A stretch of 64,000 bases of DNA, taken from the NCBI RefSeq assembly GCF_044502415.1, contig NZ_CP172402.1; one strand, 5' to 3'. The number at the start of each line of letters is the position of its first letter. Position 1 is the stretch's first letter. The position numbers and the translations under genes are program-made. Source of the DNA: Haloimpatiens lingqiaonensis (GTDB lineage: Bacteria; Bacillota; Clostridia; Clostridiales; Clostridiaceae). Under the pieces are notes generated by a model that ran no database searches, was not told the DNA's origin, and saw nothing but the letters and a program-made list of their open reading frames with translations. This document shows positions 9,388 through 17,907 of the stretch, piece by piece.

Positions 9388-9744
9388 TTGGCTAAGCATG
9401 ATTTTGGAATAATAGATTCTTTTGAAGAAAACAAATGGTATAGCGATTATGAACCTGAAAAATACAATTGTATTTCAGTGGATGATGACTTATTAGAAGA
9501 GATGATTATAAAATATAATGAAGAACTAATGGCGATAAAAACATACTTTCAGGTTACAACTCAACCAGGAAATGGATTGGATTATTGTGGGGTAACCCTC
9601 ATCCCACCAGAATCTCTTAAACAATTTAGAGATATTATCATAAAGGCAAATAATCATTATAAATCACAAGAACTTCAATTGCTTATTGAAAAGTTATCTA
9701 ATGCAATTAGTGAGGATAAATACTTAATTCACTATGGAATATAG
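9388..9744 (+). CDS. Hypothetical protein, 118 residues
   Basis: The start is taken as TTG at 9388 (MAKHDFGIIDSF) after a GGGGGG ribosome site. The protein is acidic and soluble, with no signal or membrane segment. The first part (ENKWYSDYEPEKYNCISVDDD) looks like small proteins often found near contact-dependent toxin or accessory loci, but no firm family was recognised. It lies 49 bp before the next gene on the same strand, so they may be co-transcribed. Confidence 0.6.
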   Translation: MAKHDFGIIDSFEENKWYSDYEPEKYNCISVDDDLLEEMIIKYNEELMAIKTYFQVTTQPGNGLDYCGVTLIPPESLKQFRDIIIKANNHYKSQELQLLIEKLSNAISEDKYLIHYGI

Positions 9745-9792
9745 TGTTTTGTATATAAGTATATGAATATGAAGGCTAATAGGGGGATTATC

Positions 9793-10377
9793 ATGTTCGA
9801 ATACATAAAATTGCAAAGAACAATGTGCTATGGAACTTGCCCTGTTTATAGTGTAACAGTAGATAACGGGGGCAATGTAAATTATCATGGAGAAATGTTT
9901 GTATATAAAAGTGGGGAACATCATTGGAAGATATCAAAGAAAAAGGTAGAACAATTAAATGACTTGATTGAGGATTTTGGGTTTAAGTCTTTCATATATG
10001 AGCCAGGGGAGGAGTTTATTACAGACCAGCCTTCTTGTATTACTACAGTTAAATATTCCAATGGGCAAACTAAAGAAATTGACCACTATTATGGACATAT
10101 TTTGATGGATGATAGTTTGGCAATCTTTGAAAAGAAAATAGATAGAATAATAGGCACTAAAAAACATGTAAATCCAAGGTTATACATATATCAGGTTGAA
10201 GAAAAGAATTCAGAGTCATTAATTAGATGTATAGTTATTTCTGCTTCAGAAAAAGAAGCAATAGATTTAGTAGAAAAAGAATGTAATAGACAAGAAGTAT
10301 TAGAATGGCAAGTGCAGAAGATAGGGATTGCTACAGATGACTATTATGGACCTGCCATACTGATGAAAAATATTTAA
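9793..10377 (+). CDS. DUF6438-like domain protein
   Basis: A 194-residue protein. The ATG at 9793 follows AGGGGGA with better spacing than an in-frame ATG at 9763. The N-terminal segment LQRTMCYGTCPVYSVTV is the hallmark of the DUF6438 family (Cys-Tyr-Gly-Thr-Cys-Pro). A beta-rich region, a conserved-looking HYYG, and a C-terminal helical part follow. The role is not known for this family. It is probably in one unit with the preceding gene. Confidence 0.65.
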   Translation: MFEYIKLQRTMCYGTCPVYSVTVDNGGNVNYHGEMFVYKSGEHHWKISKKKVEQLNDLIEDFGFKSFIYEPGEEFITDQPSCITTVKYSNGQTKEIDHYYGHILMDDSLAIFEKKIDRIIGTKKHVNPRLYIYQVEEKNSESLIRCIVISASEKEAIDLVEKECNRQEVLEWQVQKIGIATDDYYGPAILMKNI

Positions 10378-10431
10378 CTACTAAATGGTAAGATAAGAAT
10401 AAAGTTTGCTATAATAAGCAGAAAAGGACAA

Positions 10432-10629
10432 ATGCCAACGTGTTTTAACACCCTGACGCTTGGAACCTTTTTCAAAATAGGGTTATTAGGATTTTTTAGA
10501 ATGCTTTGGAGGATTAACGGTCTTCCAAGGCATTTTTTCTTATTGATTGCACTAATTTTAAAATGGGCAACATTACCTGTAGGGCTAAAAGATGTGTATA
10601 GGAAGGCTAGAAGGAGGAATAAGGTATAA
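10432..10629 (+). CDS. Possible small hydrophobic protein
   Basis: A 65-codon frame beginning MPTCFNTLTLG with AAGGA close upstream. It holds a hydrophobic stretch at about residues 10-23 and another at 34-51 and ends in a basic tail (RKARRRNKV). No family was recognised and the ribosome-site spacing is short, so it could be chance. It sits between the DUF6438 gene and the convergent four-helix-bundle gene. Confidence 0.35.
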   Translation: MPTCFNTLTLGTFFKIGLLGFFRMLWRINGLPRHFFLLIALILKWATLPVGLKDVYRKARRRNKV

Positions 10630-10674
10630 GGTGTTAAGGTATAAATGGAAACCTTAACCCTTGTTGTACCATTA

Positions 10675-11079
10675 TTAGGAGTTATTAAAATCTGAATCAT
10701 TACCTATCTCCAGTTTCAACCTTTTTATGTAACCATAGAGCATTTTGATAATCTCGGTTGTTTTATTATCCAGAATCTCATATTGTTCTTTTGAAATATA
10801 ATTATTCTGCAAAGCAGTAAGAAGATGATTTCTTACTTCTCCTGCACTGCCAAGGGCAGCATTTGCATGGAATAGTTCTCTTTTAATAAATAATTGGGTG
10901 TTTCCTTCTGCAAGATTTGCCCCTATACTCCTAACAGCCCGTACTAACTGGTCTGTAAGCCTATATTGCTCACAATTTGGAAACCCTTTAACCAATTCTC
11001 TTATCTCCTGCTCAAGAACATTCGCCTTCTGCCATACTTTTAGGCTTTTAAAATCTTTTATATACAAATTTTCACTCAT
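10675..11079 (-). CDS. Four-helix bundle protein (23S rRNA-IVP / S23 family)
   Basis: A 134-residue all-helical protein. The hallmark motifs are FKSLKVWQKA near the start and RAVRSIGANLAEG in the second helix, followed by AALGSAGEVRNHLLTA. Start: ATG at 11079, eight bases after AAAGGA; the ATG at 11088 would overlap that site. Members are found inside 23S intervening sequences and in many mobile and genomic contexts. Their function is not settled, though a nucleic-acid role is often supposed. Here it is inside the element and faces away from parM. Confidence 0.85.
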   Translation of the reverse strand: MSENLYIKDFKSLKVWQKANVLEQEIRELVKGFPNCEQYRLTDQLVRAVRSIGANLAEGNTQLFIKRELFHANAALGSAGEVRNHLLTALQNNYISKEQYEILDNKTTEIIKMLYGYIKRLKLEIGNDSDFNNS

Positions 11080-11176
11080 AGAATTCATCCTTTCAAAATT
11101 TGATTTTTAACATTATACGGAAGAGCAGGGATAAGTCAAATTTTAATGCTAGAATTTATGTAAAGAAATAACTAAA

Positions 11177-11240
11177 AAGGTATAAGGGTTAAGGCGTTGT
11201 AGTAAAAGTTAATATAGTGCATATACTTGTTCCTTAACCC
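11177..11240. repeat. Inverted repeat built on GGGTTAAGG
   Basis: AAGGTATAAGGGTTAAGG at 11177-11194 is answered by CCTTAACCC at 11232-11240, so a hairpin with a long loop is possible. Very similar purine-rich tracts recur in other gaps of the element (for example near 8050, 10625, 13340, 15815, 31465 and 32410) and a matching hairpin lies at 10631-10660. This is a dispersed repeat that I do not see in the chromosomal flanks. Confidence 0.5.
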
Positions 11241-11405
11241 AATAAACCTTCTCCCTACTATACCCTAAACTAGTTTTTGTCGCTTAAAAACTTCTACGAA
11301 TGACGTGAATTAAAGGGTTTGAAGAGATTTACTAAATACATAATATATAAAAGGGGTTTGGGTAAAAAGGAAATAGGAATTAAGTTAAAAAAGTAGAAAT
11401 TAGAC

Positions 11406-11541
11406 TTGACTTTGTGGGGAATGATTTATTATAAAATACATGTTTACGTTTATTAAGGCATTTTACAATGTTAATGAAATAACCTCCGTATTATTTTATT
11501 TTGTATGCTTACCTAGTTTGCTGGGTAAGCAATTTTTTTTG
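11406..11541 (+). promoter_or_regulatory. parM promoter and terminator-containing leader
   Basis: TTGACT (11406-11411) and a TATAAA-like -10 about 17-18 bp downstream are followed by a leader of about 190 nt. The leader holds the 16-bp motif CTCCGTATTATTTTAT (11484-11499), which recurs before the primase gene, and a hairpin GCTTACC...GGTAAGC (11508-11531) followed by eight T. A terminator inside the leader suggests control of parMR by attenuation or antisense RNA. Confidence 0.6.
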
Positions 11542-11626
11542 CAGAAATACTTGAAATTATAAAAAATCATCGACTATAAAGAACGATAAGGAACTTAAAT
11601 TTTATTAAAGAAATGGAGGAATTACT

Positions 11627-12535
11627 ATGGAAAACAGGATTTTATTAGGACTTGATAATGGAAACAAATGTACAAAAACAAGTGAGGGCTATATTGCTGA
11701 GTCAGGATTTACTAAATCTAATAGTGAGCCAATCTCAGCGAGCAACTTGTTAATTTATGAAGGTAAGTTTTATAGCATCGGAGGTAATAGATTGAGTGTC
11801 CAGATGGATAAGACAGTTAATCAGGATACTTTCATTATGTCTTTACCTGCAATTGCAGATGCTGTAAATATAGCAAGGATAGAAGATAAATCAGATGTAA
11901 TTCTAGGAGTAGGACTTCCAATTGTCAATTATGGAACTCTTAAGAAAAAATTTCGGGAATATTTTTTAAGACAGGATGTTAAATTTAATTTTAACAAAAA
12001 AGGTTATGCAATTAATATTATTGATTGCAGGGTGTATCCACAGGGGTATGCTTCGCTTATTACGGTATTTAACAGTTATAAGGATATATTATGTAATGTT
12101 ATAGATATTGGCGGTTATACTGTAGATATTTTTAGAGTGGAGAACGGGATAATTGACACTGCATCGTGTTACTCACTCCCTGACGGAATTATTACGCTAA
12201 TTGCGAATATACAGCAGGAACTCTTAAAAACAAATATTAGGCTGACTGAAACTCAAATACAAGATATTATATTAGGAAGAGAACCTGTTATTTTTGAAGC
12301 AGATGTTAAAGAGATAATTAAAATAATGACGAATGAGTATGTAGAAAACATATTGGCCAAAATTGAGGAATATGGGTTCGAATTCCGTAACCCTACTGTT
12401 TTCACAGGTGGTGGAAGTATGTTGCTTCGGAAATATATTGAAGAATCAACAAAAGTAAGGTATGCGGATTTTCTTGACCAGTTTGCTAATGCACGAGGGT
12501 TCAAAATTTTGCTTGAACAAGAATTAAGAAGGTGA
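11627..12535 (+). CDS. parM: ParM-like plasmid-segregation actin
   Basis: Actin-fold ATPase that forms filaments to push plasmid copies apart. The 302-residue protein has the phosphate-1 motif LGLDNGNKCTK near the start, phosphate-2 NVIDIGGYTVDIF (near 165) and the adenosine motif VFTGGGSMLL (near 262). ATG follows GGAGG. The gene is directly followed by a small parR-like gene, so this is a complete type II partition cassette. Such genes are typical of low-copy plasmids and large phages, not of ordinary chromosomal loci or Tn7 relatives. This supports a plasmid origin of the element interior. The Alp subfamily cannot be named by eye. Confidence 0.88.
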   Translation: MENRILLGLDNGNKCTKTSEGYIAESGFTKSNSEPISASNLLIYEGKFYSIGGNRLSVQMDKTVNQDTFIMSLPAIADAVNIARIEDKSDVILGVGLPIVNYGTLKKKFREYFLRQDVKFNFNKKGYAINIIDCRVYPQGYASLITVFNSYKDILCNVIDIGGYTVDIFRVENGIIDTASCYSLPDGIITLIANIQQELLKTNIRLTETQIQDIILGREPVIFEADVKEIIKIMTNEYVENILAKIEEYGFEFRNPTVFTGGGSMLLRKYIEESTKVRYADFLDQFANARGFKILLEQELRR

Positions 12536-12539
12536 TGCT

Positions 12540-12830
12540 ATGGTAACAAAACGAATAAACCTGTCTTTTTCTATGGATAGAGAGGAAGATGTTAAGGTAT
12601 ATAACATACTTTCTGCACAGAAATATAAAACGGATTACGTTATTAAGGCAGTATTAAGTTTTACGGGGAAAAATGATAAGGATTTTGATAAGGAGAAAAT
12701 AAAGGAGGCTTTAAAGGAAGCGATAGCGGAATGTGGAGGAATTACTATAGGGAACAGTAAAAAAGATAATGATGATTATGCTCAGCCTGTATTGTCTGAT
12801 GACATATTCAGCATGTTTGATAGTCTATAG
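12540..12830 (+). CDS. parR: ParR-like adaptor / DNA-binding protein
   Basis: A 96-residue protein beginning 4 bp after parM. The N-terminal part (KRINLSFSMDREEDVKVYNIL) fits a ribbon-helix-helix fold, and the acidic C-terminus ends in DDIFSMFDSL, like the ParR tail that caps ParM filaments. In known systems ParR binds iterons (parC) and couples DNA to the filament. The call rests mainly on size, position and these two features. Confidence 0.75.
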   Translation: MVTKRINLSFSMDREEDVKVYNILSAQKYKTDYVIKAVLSFTGKNDKDFDKEKIKEALKEAIAECGGITIGNSKKDNDDYAQPVLSDDIFSMFDSL

Positions 12831-12837
12831 CCATTAT

Positions 12838-12870
12838 GAGCAGTGAAGTTTAGAACTTCCTGCTTTTTTC
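12838..12870 (+). terminator. Terminator after parMR
   Basis: A hairpin AGCAGTGAAGTT / AACTTCCTGCT with a 3-base loop is followed by six T, 8 bp after the parR stop. Confidence 0.75.
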
Positions 12871-13528
12871 TTGGATAATATATATGGTAAGTATACAATA
12901 AGCCACAAATTTCATTAGGATATTTTTTACCCCATATCCCTTATATCCTTACTATGGGGTTCCTAAATGAACTGGAATAAAAAGTTGGGTACTAAAAGGA
13001 ACCAAGGTTTACAGATAAGAAACGACGAGGTATACACTTTACAAATAATATCTAATATGATACCTTTAATGCAGACATTCTAGGGAGTGTTAATAAGCGG
13101 ACAAAATAGAGGAGATTATTGCTTCGAGGCAATTTATTTCCTCTATTTTGTTTTTAGATAAAAATATTTTGCATTTTAAGGGGCGAAACTCGATTTTAGA
13201 ATTGCTTTCCTTAATAAGAAGATAAGTAAGAATGAATTATTAGAAATGTACCTTTTTGCATCAGAAACGGAGCAATTTGATAGGTATTATATGCTTTGGC
13301 TAAGGAAAAAGGGTTAGAAATGGTTTTAAGGGGAAAGGAGTAAAAAGGTGATTCTAAAACATAATTAGAATGGTGAATAAGGGTTATGGGTTAAAGGGAG
13401 ATAGGGAATTTGGAATGAGGAAATACATAATATGGTAGTAGTTACTGAAATTTCTTACCCATTATCTTATTAAAAATCTATATAAGAAAGGCTTCCCAGT
13501 TTTGTTACTGGAAAGCCTTGAAAGATAA
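12871..13528. other. Gene-poor region with a candidate small RNA hairpin
   Basis: At 13101-13151 the arms ACAAAATAGAGGA and TCCTCTATTTTGT enclose a second hairpin (ATTGC...GCAAT, 13118-13133), and five T follow at 13151-13155: a strong terminator or the end of a short RNA. A frame without start codon at about 13180-13316 ends in EQFDRYYMLWLRKKG and may be a gene remnant. The rest holds purine-rich repeats (near 13340). A hairpin at 13484-13518 (AAGGCTTCCCAGT/ACTGGAAAGCCTT) ends the next minus-strand gene. Confidence 0.5.
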
Positions 13529-13816
13529 TTATTCAGATAAGTATTTATCCAAGGAATCAATCATTTGACTTATACGTGGATATTTTTCTTCAAACTGCTG
13601 TGGTTCTAGTTCTGACATTTTTTCAGAGAGTTTATTTAATAATTGCTTCAATTCACATAGTAAATCTTTTTCACTATCAAAGTTGTACTCGTAAACGGTT
13701 AATAGAATATCAAAGTAATAGTCCAAATTTTGATATTGAATAGAGGCTTTACCCAACACCTTCTCGGCATTACTTAATAGGGTTTTAATTTCTGATTCAA
13801 GATGCTTATTTTTCAT
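13529..13816 (-). CDS. Hypothetical helical protein, 95 residues
   Basis: A predicted all-helical protein, rich in Leu, Glu and Lys, with no recognised family. Its start is ATG with AGGAGATG upstream. The promoter region reads TATAATGCCTCAAACTT on the minus strand. A nearly identical stretch precedes another ~100-residue helical minus-strand gene at 32872-33168, and both genes end at a similar AAGGCTT-type hairpin terminator, so the two may be related units of the same element. Confidence 0.6.
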   Translation of the reverse strand: MKNKHLESEIKTLLSNAEKVLGKASIQYQNLDYYFDILLTVYEYNFDSEKDLLCELKQLLNKLSEKMSELEPQQFEEKYPRISQMIDSLDKYLSE

Positions 13817-13899
13817 AAAACATCATCTCCTTTCCAAGTTTGAGGCATTATAGGAAAGGATAAATATAAAAGTCAACTATTTTTATTATAAATTAAGTT

Positions 13900-14241
13900 T
13901 TAAAAGGGCATATCTTCAGGTTCAATGAGAATAGGATTTGGATTTTCATCTACTAAAGTGGATGGTGTGTATTTTTCAGGGTAAAGATATTCATCAAGTT
14001 CAAATGGAATACCATTTATAATCTTACCCACTATGTTAATAATATCTTACATTGTTGACTTCTCATCGATTTCCTCAATTGTATCCATATCAAACTTTTG
14101 CTTTAGCCAATACAATTGTGCATCTGAAATATTCATAAAGTAGTATTCAAGATTTGGGGAAGAATCTGTTTCACATAATACTACTTCATTACATAAGTAA
14201 ATATTAGAGAGCAAAGATACTTGAAATAAAACAAAATCCAT
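13900..14241 (-). pseudogene. Short gene split by an in-frame TAA
   Basis: From ATG 14241 the frame reads 64 codons to a TAA at 14047-14049. It then continues in the same frame for about 48 more codons (GKIINGIPFELDEYLYPEK...) to a second stop at 13900. The second part has protein-like composition and no own ribosome site. The simplest view is a nonsense mutation in a 113-residue protein; a genuine short protein ending at 14047 is possible. The family was not recognised. The start region is shared divergently with the SpoVS-like gene. Confidence 0.5.
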
Positions 14242-14284
14242 ACTTATAATGCTTGAAATTAGTATTAAGGAGGGACTTTGTTTT

Positions 14285-14572
14285 ATGAATATACAGGTAT
14301 TAAGAGTATCTGCAAGCAGTAACATTAACGCTGTTTCAGAGGCTATAATTGAACATGCCTCAAAGGATTTTATTGTTCACATAGATTGTATAGGGGTCAA
14401 GGCTGCTTATGTGACAGTAAAAGCACTTATACAAGCAACTGAGTTTTTAGTAAAAAACAGTTACAAATTTAATCTAAGACCCTATTATATTAAAGTAGAT
14501 ACATTGACAGAAGAACATGATACTATCTCTAAAACGGCTATCCGTTGGACTTTAATTGCAAAAAAGAAATAA
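14285..14572 (+). CDS. SpoVS-like protein
   Basis: A 95-residue relative of stage V sporulation protein S. The conserved frame is visible: IQVLRVSASSNINAVSEAI near the start, then IDCIGVKAAYVTVKALIQAT and the C-terminal TAIRWTLIAKK, matching SpoVS's VLKVSAKSxPNxVA, IGAGAxNQAVKA and TAIKLxVEP. Start ATG follows AAGGAGGGA. Chromosomal SpoVS proteins are more conserved, so this is a diverged copy carried by the element. It may bind DNA (Alba-like fold) or affect host sporulation; both are inference. Confidence 0.75.
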   Translation: MNIQVLRVSASSNINAVSEAIIEHASKDFIVHIDCIGVKAAYVTVKALIQATEFLVKNSYKFNLRPYYIKVDTLTEEHDTISKTAIRWTLIAKKK

Positions 14573-14599
14573 TATTAATTATTGTACTTAAAACTAAGA

Positions 14600-14681
14600 C
14601 GTGGTAATATGTGGATATACTGTTGGGAAGGACACACTTCTCTTTCACTGCATTAAGTGAGAGGGAGGTGTGTTTTTTTAT
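14600..14681 (+). promoter_or_regulatory. Terminator-like hairpin in the leader of the GGDEF gene
   Basis: Outer arms ACACACTTCTC (14632-14642) and GGGAGGTGTGT (14663-14673) surround an inner hairpin TCACT...AGTGA (14645-14660), and seven T follow (14673-14679). The gene starts 100 bp downstream, so transcription of the gene would have to pass this hairpin. The same double-stem design precedes other genes of the element. Confidence 0.6.
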
Positions 14682-14780
14682 GCTTCAAAGCGGATATGAC
14701 CTGCTTAGCAAAAGCATTACGAATATCATTATCTACTAATTTAAATGTACTATCTTTGTATTTATATAGGAGAATATGAA

Positions 14781-15656
14781 ATGGAGAATTTTACTAATGT
14801 AGGAAAGACAGTCTGTATATTGATAAACCAAGAAAGTATAGTTTGCTATAGCAATATCGATAAGTATGTTGCCTATGAGTACCTAGAGGCTATAAATATC
14901 TTCAACCATTTACCTGTTAATGATACTATTGATTACAGGATTAAGCGTTATATTGTAACTGTTGATAAAGTTAATTTAGATAAAGCAGTATATTATTTGA
15001 TTCTTATTCAATTACACCGAAACTATGCGTATATAGATTCCCTGACAGGCCTGCATAACCGAAACTACTGGGAACAGTTGATGTCATATATGTTGCGTTG
15101 TACCACGCCTAAACGTTTTACATTAATTATTATTGATATAGATAATTTGAAGTGTTTAAATGACACCAAAGGGCATCTGACTGGGGATATAGCAATAAAG
15201 ATTGTCGGGCAAGCCATAAAGGAAAACATTAGAAAACAGGATATCGGAATAAGGAGTGGCGGGGATGAGTTTTTTATATTACTTGCAGACACCAAAGAAA
15301 GTGCGGCTCAAAAGGTAATAGATAGAATCAGGGAAAGTATCGGGAAAAGATGTGAAAGAGAAAATATTAATATTGAGATAAGCGCAGGTTCAGCCTACGC
15401 AGATTCTATATACGAACTGGAAAAGGTGATTGATATGGCTGATAATAATCTATATAAAGAGAAGAATGGGAAAAAGGCTCAAGTAAAACATATAGCGGAT
15501 GAATTAAAGGATTTAAAACAGAAAATAGAAATGCTTACAGATAATATAAACAAAAAAGTGGTTCAGGAGTCAAATGTAGCAATAAACAATGAACTGTTGG
15601 AAATAAGCACAAAACTAGATAAACTTATTACTAATCATAGTGAATATAGGAGATAA
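14781..15656 (+). CDS. GGDEF-domain diguanylate cyclase
   Basis: Makes cyclic di-GMP from two GTP. The ATG at 14781 follows AGGAG at the right distance and is preferred to one at 14745; the product has 291 residues. The GGDEF domain begins at DSLTGLHNRNYW, has the active-site loop SGGDEFFIL (near residue 158) and an intact inhibitory site RKQD five residues before it, so product inhibition is expected. The N-terminal ~90 residues are a short unrecognised sensor-like part without membrane segments. The C-terminal 60 residues form a predicted coiled coil. A mobile element carrying its own cyclic di-GMP synthase may alter host surface behaviour. Confidence 0.92.
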   Translation: MENFTNVGKTVCILINQESIVCYSNIDKYVAYEYLEAINIFNHLPVNDTIDYRIKRYIVTVDKVNLDKAVYYLILIQLHRNYAYIDSLTGLHNRNYWEQLMSYMLRCTTPKRFTLIIIDIDNLKCLNDTKGHLTGDIAIKIVGQAIKENIRKQDIGIRSGGDEFFILLADTKESAAQKVIDRIRESIGKRCERENINIEISAGSAYADSIYELEKVIDMADNNLYKEKNGKKAQVKHIADELKDLKQKIEMLTDNINKKVVQESNVAINNELLEISTKLDKLITNHSEYRR

Positions 15657-15674
15657 GATTTAAGGATAATTATA

Positions 15675-15978
15675 GGCAAGTGCATTTTCGTTTGAACGGA
15701 AGTACTTACCTTTTAGTATTTATGTAATTTCCCCACATCTTTTTTTGTCGCATGAAAATCCATCAAAACCCCTGTAACTTAAGCCTTTGCCCTAACTCCA
15801 CTAATATACATAATTATAGGGTTAAGGGATTAAGGATATAGTGTTAAGGGTGTAAAAAGTAAACTTGACATAGGGATATTATAGTAATTACAGTAATAAA
15901 TCCAAATCCGATATCAGGTTTTGTCATAGCATCTTTTCTTTGAGGAACTGTCTACTTTTTTAGTAGGCAGTTTTTTTA
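15675..15978 (+). ncRNA. Two hairpins, the second a candidate promoter-to-terminator small RNA
   Basis: GGCAAGTGC (15675-15683) pairs with GTACTTACC (15702-15710) around an inner stem and is followed by TTTT: the probable GGDEF terminator. Further on, TTGACA (15865-15870) and TACAGT (15889-15894), 18 bp apart, lead to AACTGTCTAC / GTAGGCAGTT (15946-15972) with seven T, which would give an RNA of about 75-80 nt. No gene follows directly. A purine-rich repeat lies at 15815-15855. Confidence 0.45.
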
Positions 15979-16226
15979 ATGACAAATTTAAAACAGCATG
16001 GCTAGCAAAGGGGAAATAAAAAAATTCTTTAAAACATACAAAATAGGACTAAAGACCTATACAAAATCGATTCTGCCTATTTTTCATGTGTTATGCTCAA
16101 AAATAGAAGGGGAGAAAAACGAGATATGGATTATTAAAGAAGGTTTTTAAAATCTTGTAAATCACCTTACTTTTTAAAAACATGTGTTATGTTCAATAAT
16201 AGAGGGTCGGAAAAGGAGATGATTCT

Positions 16227-16307
16227 ATGGTAAGGATTAGGGCACCAAGTACCAAAGAAGTAAAAGAGGCATTTTGCCGAATGCCCCTTTTACAGTGGAA
16301 ATTTTAA
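16227..16307 (+). CDS. Possible 26-residue leader peptide with internal hairpin
   Basis: ATG at 16227 with a strong AAAAGGAG site opens a 26-codon frame (MVRIRAPSTKEVKEAFC...). It contains a hairpin with arms GTAAAAGAGGCAT and ATGCCCCTTTTAC. Two segments upstream, near 16085-16112 and 16186-16212, share CATGTGTTATG and AATAGA, as if a promoter-leader had been duplicated; a related stretch is at 45655. Coding status is uncertain; it may act as a translated leader of the gene at 16359. Confidence 0.35.
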   Translation: MVRIRAPSTKEVKEAFCRMPLLQWKF

Positions 16308-16358
16308 AAAATAAATTTGTTAATAGTATTATATCAAAAAGCAAGGGAGAAATGAAAT

Positions 16359-16670
16359 ATGAAAAAAATAATCAATCGTAAAGTTTATAATACAGAAACG
16401 GCGGAATTATTGGGCAAATACTGGAATGGTCTTGGCAATGATGACTTTAATTATTTGCATGAAGAATTATATATAACCAAAAAAGGTAGTATGTTCCTAT
16501 GTTATTCAGGTGGTGCCTTATCAAAGTATGGAGAGTCAGGTTATGGATGTGGATGGGGGACCGAAGGTATTATTCCTTTAGAACCAGAGGAAGCATATGA
16601 ATGGCTTGAAAAAAATGATTGCAATGAAGCAATTGAGAAGTATTTTGCAGATAAATTAGAAGAAGCATAA
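16359..16670 (+). CDS. Hypothetical protein, 103 residues
   Basis: An acidic, soluble protein with an aromatic, glycine-rich middle (CYSGGALSKYGESGYGCGWG) and a helical C-terminus (PEEAYEWLEKNDCNEAIEKYF). Start ATG after GGGAGA. Similar small proteins are common in mobile elements of Clostridia, but I know of no assigned role. It precedes another unknown gene by 132 bp. Confidence 0.65.
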   Translation: MKKIINRKVYNTETAELLGKYWNGLGNDDFNYLHEELYITKKGSMFLCYSGGALSKYGESGYGCGWGTEGIIPLEPEEAYEWLEKNDCNEAIEKYFADKLEEA

Positions 16671-16802
16671 TAAATTTAATGTAAAAGTGGATTAGAAAAC
16701 ATTTTGTGAGGAATGACTGGGTGCTCCACTAGTGGAGCACTTCCAGCATAATAAAAAAAGGAAATATGAATTCAATATTAAAAATAAAAGGAGAGATGAA
16801 CC

Positions 16803-17630
16803 ATGAGACAATTAGAAATGGTAATTAGTGCTGAAAATAAAAAGGCGGTTAAGAATAGAACAAGTAAAAGACTAATCAAAGTCAATTATCTTCTATCTGA
16901 AGATGGCAGAGAGGTGGAACTGTATAGTGTTGTTAGCAAAGGCATGCTCCAAAGTATTCAAGTTGTAGCAGGCAATGATGAAATTGCATATTTGGAAGAA
17001 TGTAAATACGATAAAGACTGCTATAATATAGGGTTTTACTGCATTAAAGAATTTATGAATTCAATGGGTGAATTCGAAGTTACCGGCATACCAACAGAAT
17101 ACTACGATTATGATGAAGAATGTAGGTGCTGTACAGGGAATCTAGTCATTAAGTTCTTTAGTAAACCCATGACATTTGAAGAATTATTATCATGGGAAAG
17201 AAATAGACAAACAAGACTAAAGCAAGACGAAGGAAATATATTGCAAGACTATTGTTTGAAGAAGTTTGAATGGAACAAAGAAATGATAATTTGGACAAAA
17301 GAATATGGAAGCAATAGTTTAAAGAACCTTTCAAATACAACAAGTCAAGCAGATATTTTATATATATACGAAAGGGCTCAGAGGGAACTGCCAGGTTTTG
17401 AAATTATTCCGAGAGAATGGTTTGAGTATAAGGTCCTTAATACAGGAGCAATTAACATACCAAACATTGATGCAATCGAAGCAGAAATTCAGGAGTATAG
17501 AAAGCAAGGATATGATGCATCAATTAAGAACTTAATAAATGATGAAGAAGATAAGCCGATTTCTGTAATATTTATTGAAAACTATCTAGGGAAAAACACA
17601 CTGATGAAGCGTATAGATGAATTAATTTAA
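16803..17630 (+). CDS. Hypothetical protein, 275 residues
   Basis: Start ATG after AAAGGAGAGATG. A cluster of acidic residues and cysteines (YYDYDEECRCCTG, near residue 105) could bind metal. No membrane segment, signal or known catalytic motif was found. The gene is followed by a hairpin (GCAGAAGG/CCTTCTGC, 17670-17704) with an inner stem; its loop is close to the complement of the hairpin at 16251-16285. Confidence 0.6.
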   Translation: MRQLEMVISAENKKAVKNRTSKRLIKVNYLLSEDGREVELYSVVSKGMLQSIQVVAGNDEIAYLEECKYDKDCYNIGFYCIKEFMNSMGEFEVTGIPTEYYDYDEECRCCTGNLVIKFFSKPMTFEELLSWERNRQTRLKQDEGNILQDYCLKKFEWNKEMIIWTKEYGSNSLKNLSNTTSQADILYIYERAQRELPGFEIIPREWFEYKVLNTGAINIPNIDAIEAEIQEYRKQGYDASIKNLINDEEDKPISVIFIENYLGKNTLMKRIDELI

Positions 17631-17907
17631 AATATAGTAAAGAAAATAAAGGACCCTAGTAAAAGAAAAGCAGAAGGCAGCATTCGGTAAAATGCACCTT
17701 CTGCAAACAAAATATGTACTTAAAAACATCTATAACAAACTATTTATTGCTAATAATTGATAAGTAGTCCAAATAAAAGCACACTCCTTAAGAGATGTGA
17801 TTTTATTATAACAGATTAATGGTCGATAAAATGCCGTAATTCTGTTGAGGATTATAAAGATATGTCGTAAAATGGAATTAACAGTATTTGGACAAAGGGT
17901 GATATCT

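Noticed and set aside
10675..11079. Accessory protein of a diversity-generating retroelement
   Set aside because: The four-helix bundle fold also fits Avd, but no reverse transcriptase or template/variable repeat is nearby, and the LAEG motif is of the S23/IVP type.
15842..16110. Cyclic di-GMP riboswitch near the GGDEF gene
   Set aside because: The conserved GEMM cores were not found in this stretch or in the other leaders examined.
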